DNA from: Liolophura sinensis | Taxonomy: Eukaryota; Mollusca; Polyplacophora; Chitonida; Chitonidae | DNA: 64,000 nt | Assembly (NCBI RefSeq): GCF_032854445.1 | Contig: NC_088303.1 | Coordinates: forward strand, 5,027,501-5,091,500 | Reading direction: 5' to 3' | Shown here: positions 60,601-64,000 of the stretch, in pieces | How the letters are laid out: the number at the start of each line of letters is the position of its first letter | How positions within the stretch are numbered: the stretch's first letter is position 1 | Notes under the pieces: generated by a model | Databases searched by the model: none | Told to the model about the DNA's origin: nothing | What the model saw: the letters and a program-made list of their open reading frames with translations, nothing else | Translations under genes and position numbers: made by a program

Positions 60601-62917
60601 GTATAATCATTTAGGATATTCATCTGGAGGAGAAGGGGGGAGATAGAAAAGGTTTATTTTGGGATGAAGGAGAAAAAACAGCAAATTCAGAAATTTTACT
60701 GTTATCGCTGAATAATATAACTACAAATATATAAATGCAAATATATTACAAATGCCATACCAATTCCCATTAGAGATTTTGTTGAAATATTTATAAAATA
60801 TGGTGTGACATTGATTACTATTCAGTATGGGGCCTTTGCAAGTCTTCGAGGAGCCTTAAAGACATGCTGTTCTATTGAAATTGGTAAATCACATGATGTC
60901 TAAAATCTGTTCAGTTAGGCACAAACGATGTGATGAAGATGTCATTTGTGGAAACTCAGTGTTATACAAGATGCATTTGTCAGATGTAGGCAACATGTAT
61001 AGTACAGTGGTCCCTACTTAATGTTCATACATTGACAACTACTCTGATGTATGATTGCACTTACAGGGCAATAACAAAAAACCCCTTCAACGTGTTTTCA
61101 TATCCTGGGTAAGTTTTGTGGTTACAGGGGGCTGTTGTCGCAGTCGTCTTGTGGAGGGCCTGGGTCCAGTCTGTGTTTAGCAGCTCATAGTGATGGTTAC
61201 ATTTTGATTTTAGTCTGCTGTACTTGGCCATGTTGTCATGTTCTTATGTTCTTCAGTTTCTTTTATTTGAAGGTATATGCTTGTCCTCTTGACATTGTGC
61301 TGTGTTGTACTGTGTAAAGAATATTCCATGTGTTATACCACGGTGGCTATTGCATGATACTGTACACATGTACTTCTGGCACTCCAAAGCAGTCTCCTTC
61401 ACCTCTTTTATTACCACATGTGCATATGGGAGCAGCTACTCTTGTCACTTTCATCTCGATGTTATTCATATTTCGTTAGTCAAATTTCTCAGTTTTTGTC
61501 ATTAATTGTTTTAGGGTTTTTTACAATATTTTTAAATTGTGGAATAGATGTTTAAAGTGCTGGCTTGGTACGACTATCACACCATTGAAAATGAAGCTGT
61601 TTTTTTGGAGTTGGGGGAAGGGGGCGGGGGGGGGGGGGCGTATATTTGTAAACCGAGTCTTCTATTATCAAGGCCTATCTAGTGTCATCAGTAAGTGAAG
61701 TTTATAATGGCATAGCCATATCCAGATCTTAGTGGAGATAGCGCCAGCGTACCCAGATGTATTAATCTCAACCCACAAAATTGTTGAAGAAGATGTACTG
61801 ATGGTCTTATACGATATGTTGTATTGTTTGTAGACTTTCCTGCGATTGTCAAACAAACGTTGGAGAAACATGATTATTTAGATCACTTGTGTATATGTTT
61901 GTATATTATGTTTGACTGTTGCTATTGTCGGGCCAGATACTTATTTCTTTATTTACACACCAACTTGTCTCGTTCTCTCCAGGTTCCTTTCATTTTATTA
62001 TTGTACAGGATTCCTCAGAATATGATGCCAGCACTGCAGTTTTCCCAGATGACTCAGCATTTCCATCAAGGCTGGTAGAGGGCGCCACCAATGGAGAGAA
62101 TTCCATCATGCAGCAGTCTATAGAAGATGCCACAGAGGTTACAGAAGGTACTCACATTGCTCTTATTCTGTCCAAATTTTCAGGCTGGAAAACTGCTGTT
62201 GGCTTTTGCATGGCAAGTCAGAAGCAGTATAAATACAGTATTGTCTGAAAACTAGTTCAGCACAAATATATACATTGTAATTCTTTATCCTTTTCTTGTG
62301 TTGGCAAGGTGTTTATTCAAGCATATTCTGAAGGCATTATTCTGTGTAGACTGATTAAATACTTTTTGTGAAGCCCTAAAATTGGCCGATCCATTCAATC
62401 GTTTTGTCTCCATAATCCAGTTAAATTGCACTTAAGGTTGCTGTTTCATATGCGAAATGGTTGAGGAAATAGGGTATATACCATATGTCATTATATATCT
62501 GAAGTAAGGCTTAACAGCATCTAAGACCAACAGGATGCCTTGGGGCGATGAGATTCTTCAAATTTATGAATCAAAATGTTGTAAAGTCATTTCTCCTTTT
62601 TAGATTCTGCAGCATCTTCCTCGGGACAAGAGGTGATTGACCACCCATTGGCTCTAAACAATATCATGTCCACCAGTGGAAGGTCAGCTTCTGAAGAACC
62701 TCTCTCCCCATTGGCTACTGGGGACCTGATTTCAGCAAGTGGCGGTTCAGGGCAGAACCAATACAATAAAAAAGTGAGCGACAAATCCAAGACACTGGCC
62801 CATGGAGCCTGTCTGACAATCAGTGATCATGACAGGCTGCGCATATTTATGCACGAATTCACTGTGAGATCTTTGATTCCTTGGGCAGAGAGGACAATGA
62901 GGATACTTAATGATCAG
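54511..62917 (+). CDS. TRAPPC8: TRAPPC8 (trafficking protein particle complex subunit 8), 3'-partial, 7 exons
   Basis: TRAPPC8 is a large subunit of TRAPPIII, a RAB1 exchange and tethering complex acting in ER-Golgi traffic and autophagy. Seven exons with consistent phases give 414 codons once one extra base in exon 1 is discounted. Conserved blocks seen: MAQCKQTPQEFIQ at the start (vertebrate MAQCVQSVQELIP), NNLSFVELIQPFCRLTTEAH, VRDPNN, TPWFEAFRECFLQ, HEFLNHCLAC, PKWFCPNILKYYVLIHDV, AEAIYQSMKS, IPDPWSQFLPKP, HGACLTISDHDRLRIFMHEF. The start ATG has A at -3 and G at +4. The gene continues past the right edge; vertebrate TRAPPC8 is about 1,435 residues, so under a third is here. Confidence 0.96.
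54669..55844 (+). other. TRAPPC8 intron 1
   Basis: Contains a possible repeat (55310-55430) that shares its head with 4258-4345, and a family A SINE-like copy (55560-55705). Confidence 0.6.
55560..55705 (-). repeat. SINE-like family A, minus orientation, most complete copy
   Basis: gcagatggtcgtgggtttcc, ccaccattatactggccgct, and ttcttgagtacggtgtaaaa with accaatcaaata. Confidence 0.75.
55845..56048 (+). CDS. TRAPPC8: TRAPPC8 exon 2
   Basis: HVRDPNNVPHTIRNLKIMVR through NVVVVGDYDLQLS. Acceptor tctgtttcag, donor gtgagt. Family: HMRDPNNQLHVIKNLKI and GDYDLNIS. Confidence 0.95.
56336..56425 (+). CDS. TRAPPC8: TRAPPC8 exon 3
   Basis: STPWFEAFRECFLQLMLPSD then HEFLNHCLA; family TTPWFESYRETFLQ and HEFLNHYLACM. 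Donor gcct|gtatcc is weak but the Cys codon is rebuilt correctly across the junction. Confidence 0.93.
56426..56971 (+). other. TRAPPC8 intron 3
   Basis: AT-rich, nothing else recognised. Confidence 0.6.
56972..57146 (+). CDS. TRAPPC8: TRAPPC8 exon 4
   Basis: MIVVSSGHSDPLSQFQALSQ, a Gln/His run (QQHQQQHQ), then PKWFCPNILKYYVLIHDVVE and SEQAK. Donor gccaa|gtgagt. The end of this exon founds the following array. Confidence 0.95.
57110..59400 (+). repeat. 115-bp array carrying the exon 4 end and donor, about 20 copies
   Basis: Units repeat tgttgtggagtcagaacaag, then cYaa|gtgagtgaa, the true exon 4 end and 5' splice site, followed by 100 bp of intron. The first unit is the exon itself. Confidence 0.95.
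59400..59830 (+). repeat. Diverged shorter repeat continuing the 115-bp array
   Basis: gatgagtaactgtgaaatg and tagtcatgggtaaaggatgg units of about 40 bp, apparently re-amplified from part of the 115-bp unit. Confidence 0.85.
60129..60291 (+). CDS. TRAPPC8: TRAPPC8 exon 5
   Basis: AEAIYQSMKSTFGANVCHLL, QINSRS, and IPDPWSQFLPKPVES; family AEAIYEEMKQKYG, LKINSRT, IPDPWSQYL. Acceptor gttaccag, donor gtaagt. Confidence 0.95.
60292..62008 (+). other. TRAPPC8 intron 5
   Basis: AT-rich with a G-rich tract (61619-61640). No gene recognised. Confidence 0.6.
62009..62147 (+). CDS. TRAPPC8: TRAPPC8 exon 6
   Basis: DSSEYDASTAVFPDDSAFPS and onward, a poorly conserved acidic linker. Acceptor attgtacag, donor g|gtactc. 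Supported by phase and position. Confidence 0.8.
62296..62483 (+). repeat. Dispersed repeat family C, copy 2
   Basis: Same-orientation match to 512-702, including gcaaggtgtttattcaagca and aaggcattattctgtgtaga. Confidence 0.7.
62604..62917 (+). CDS. TRAPPC8: TRAPPC8 exon 7
   Basis: Linker, then HGACLTISDHDRLRIFMHEF and TVRSLIPWAERTMRILNDQ; family HGACLTLTDHDRIRQFIQEFTFRGLLPHIEKTIRQLNDQ. Acceptor cctttttag, donor cag|gtcagt. The next exon is beyond the window. Confidence 0.95.
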
Positions 62918-62946
62918 GTCAGTGTTATAATGTTGAGCTGCATTTA

Positions 62947-63062
62947 GGTGCTGGCTTCCTCTCTGGCTGTGCATGGGAATTTCTGCCAGCAACCGCAGAT
63001 GTTCGTGGGTTCTTATATTCTTTAGTGTGGCGTTAAACACCAATCAAATAAATAAATAAAAT
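62947..63062 (-). repeat. SINE-like family A, minus orientation
   Basis: gctggcttcctctctggctg, cgcagatgttcgtgggttct and gcgttaaacaccaatcaaat with an aaataaataaa tail; begins 30 bp after exon 7. Confidence 0.7.
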
Positions 63063-63251
63063 GAATGCTACATGTATATGTAGGCTCTATCATGTAGAGT
63101 ATACTGTAGAGTACTTAGTATTCACTGGAATTTAATTGCGCTGATTTACTCCAAAAATATGTTCGAGGGAATTAATTTCTTGATTTTATTTAATCAAAGG
63201 AATACTGAAAACGATCTTAAAACTGCTTAATTTTCCAAGTTCTAATACAGC

Positions 63252-63816
63252 AGAAATTACTCAAGCACATCAAACAGGTATCATCATGGGTGGCTTTAAT
63301 CCTCCTTTGTTTCCTGCGGTGTCGATAATCCTCGTGATCTGGTTCAGAGATTAAAACAATGGGGGATAGATTATCACTACATAAGAAGATTACTTTTGCG
63401 CCTACCTTGAGCAGTAATCAAGCAGGTTTCACTTCTTTTTGAGCCATTGATGAGTACTTTTAATCAGCTGGCAAAGTGACCTGTCACCTTTTGAGCAGTT
63501 TAACACAAAACATTCATTTCACCATTATAAGTGCCAGTCATTCATTCTTTATCAAGCAACACTATTAGTTTTGCAGTGTTTTCGGTTTTAATCGTCCTAT
63601 GTAGCCACTCAGAAACAGCTAACATTGCCACAGCTGTCAAACGGCCATTGTGTTGTTGTACACACTTCACAGTTTGTTAGAGGCTCACACATTGGGCCAT
63701 AGGAGAGACACAGCCAATGGTATAGCTTGTATCAGACTTGGTTTATACTTTGCTTTCACTTTACCGACATACTAAAGAGTGATCAAACTAAAGACGACTG
63801 AACTCCCACTTTGTTT
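63252..63816 (-). repeat. Dispersed 0.55-kb element D, minus copy
   Basis: Inverted match to 7672-8225; shared blocks include cggttttaatcgtcctatgt and tcattctttatcaagcaaca. Confidence 0.85.
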
Positions 63817-64000
63817 TATACCCACCAAGCCTGAGCACCAGACTATATACTTAAACCCTCATGTTTCCTTCCTGCTGTTAAAATTTAGCTGGTCTGCCAG
63901 GATTTCTTAGCGCAACTCCTGCCAGCGTGGCAGAGATTTCACTTCATTAATGCTACTATCTGCAGCACACCTATATGATTCGATATTGGAATTTTTTTCA

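Overview
The window is animal nuclear DNA. Genes are split into short exons with GT-AG introns, introns are AT-rich and packed with minisatellites, and SINE-like fragments and a Tc1/mariner element are present. The protein content (an invertebrate CARMIL and TRAPPC8), the many ACATGTAC-type motifs and the dispersed repeats ending in AAATAAATAAATA suggest a lophotrochozoan such as a mollusc or brachiopod. The species is an inference and not proven.

Region 1 (about 1-42.7 kb, + strand) is most of a CARMIL gene (capping protein regulator and myosin 1 linker; human LRRC16 family). I place 32 coding exons with consistent splice phases. They give 4446 nt, or 1481 codons plus a stop. The window opens just before the leucine-rich repeats, so the start codon and PH-like domain lie upstream. 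Order in the protein: LRR solenoid (exons 1-13), helical region (14-19), capping-protein-binding region with CPI and CSI motifs in one exon (24), then a long Ser/Pro-rich tail with an SH3-type ligand (26-32), ending EEDVIYI.

Region 2 (42.7-54.4 kb) holds the likely CARMIL 3'UTR, intergenic DNA, minisatellites, SINE-like pieces and a decayed minus-strand stretch that encodes repeated C2H2 (JAZ/U1-like) zinc fingers.

Region 3 (54.5-64 kb, + strand) is the 5' part of TRAPPC8, a TRAPPIII tethering subunit. Seven coding exons are visible (414 codons) and the gene runs off the right edge. Its first exon carries a one-base frameshift relative to the family.

The most unusual feature is that several tandem arrays begin at, or include, the splice sites of real exons. 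Exon ends and their 5' splice sites are copied many times into the following intron: CARMIL exons 13, 15 and 17, and TRAPPC8 exon 4 with about 20 copies. A 27-bp array begins directly after the exon 25 donor, and the 3' splice site of CARMIL exon 1 is triplicated. Other arrays (73, 96, 81, 57, 54, 27 bp and more) fill introns, some with higher-order structure. The two genes have unrelated roles (actin capping and vesicle tethering) and appear to be simple head-to-tail neighbours.
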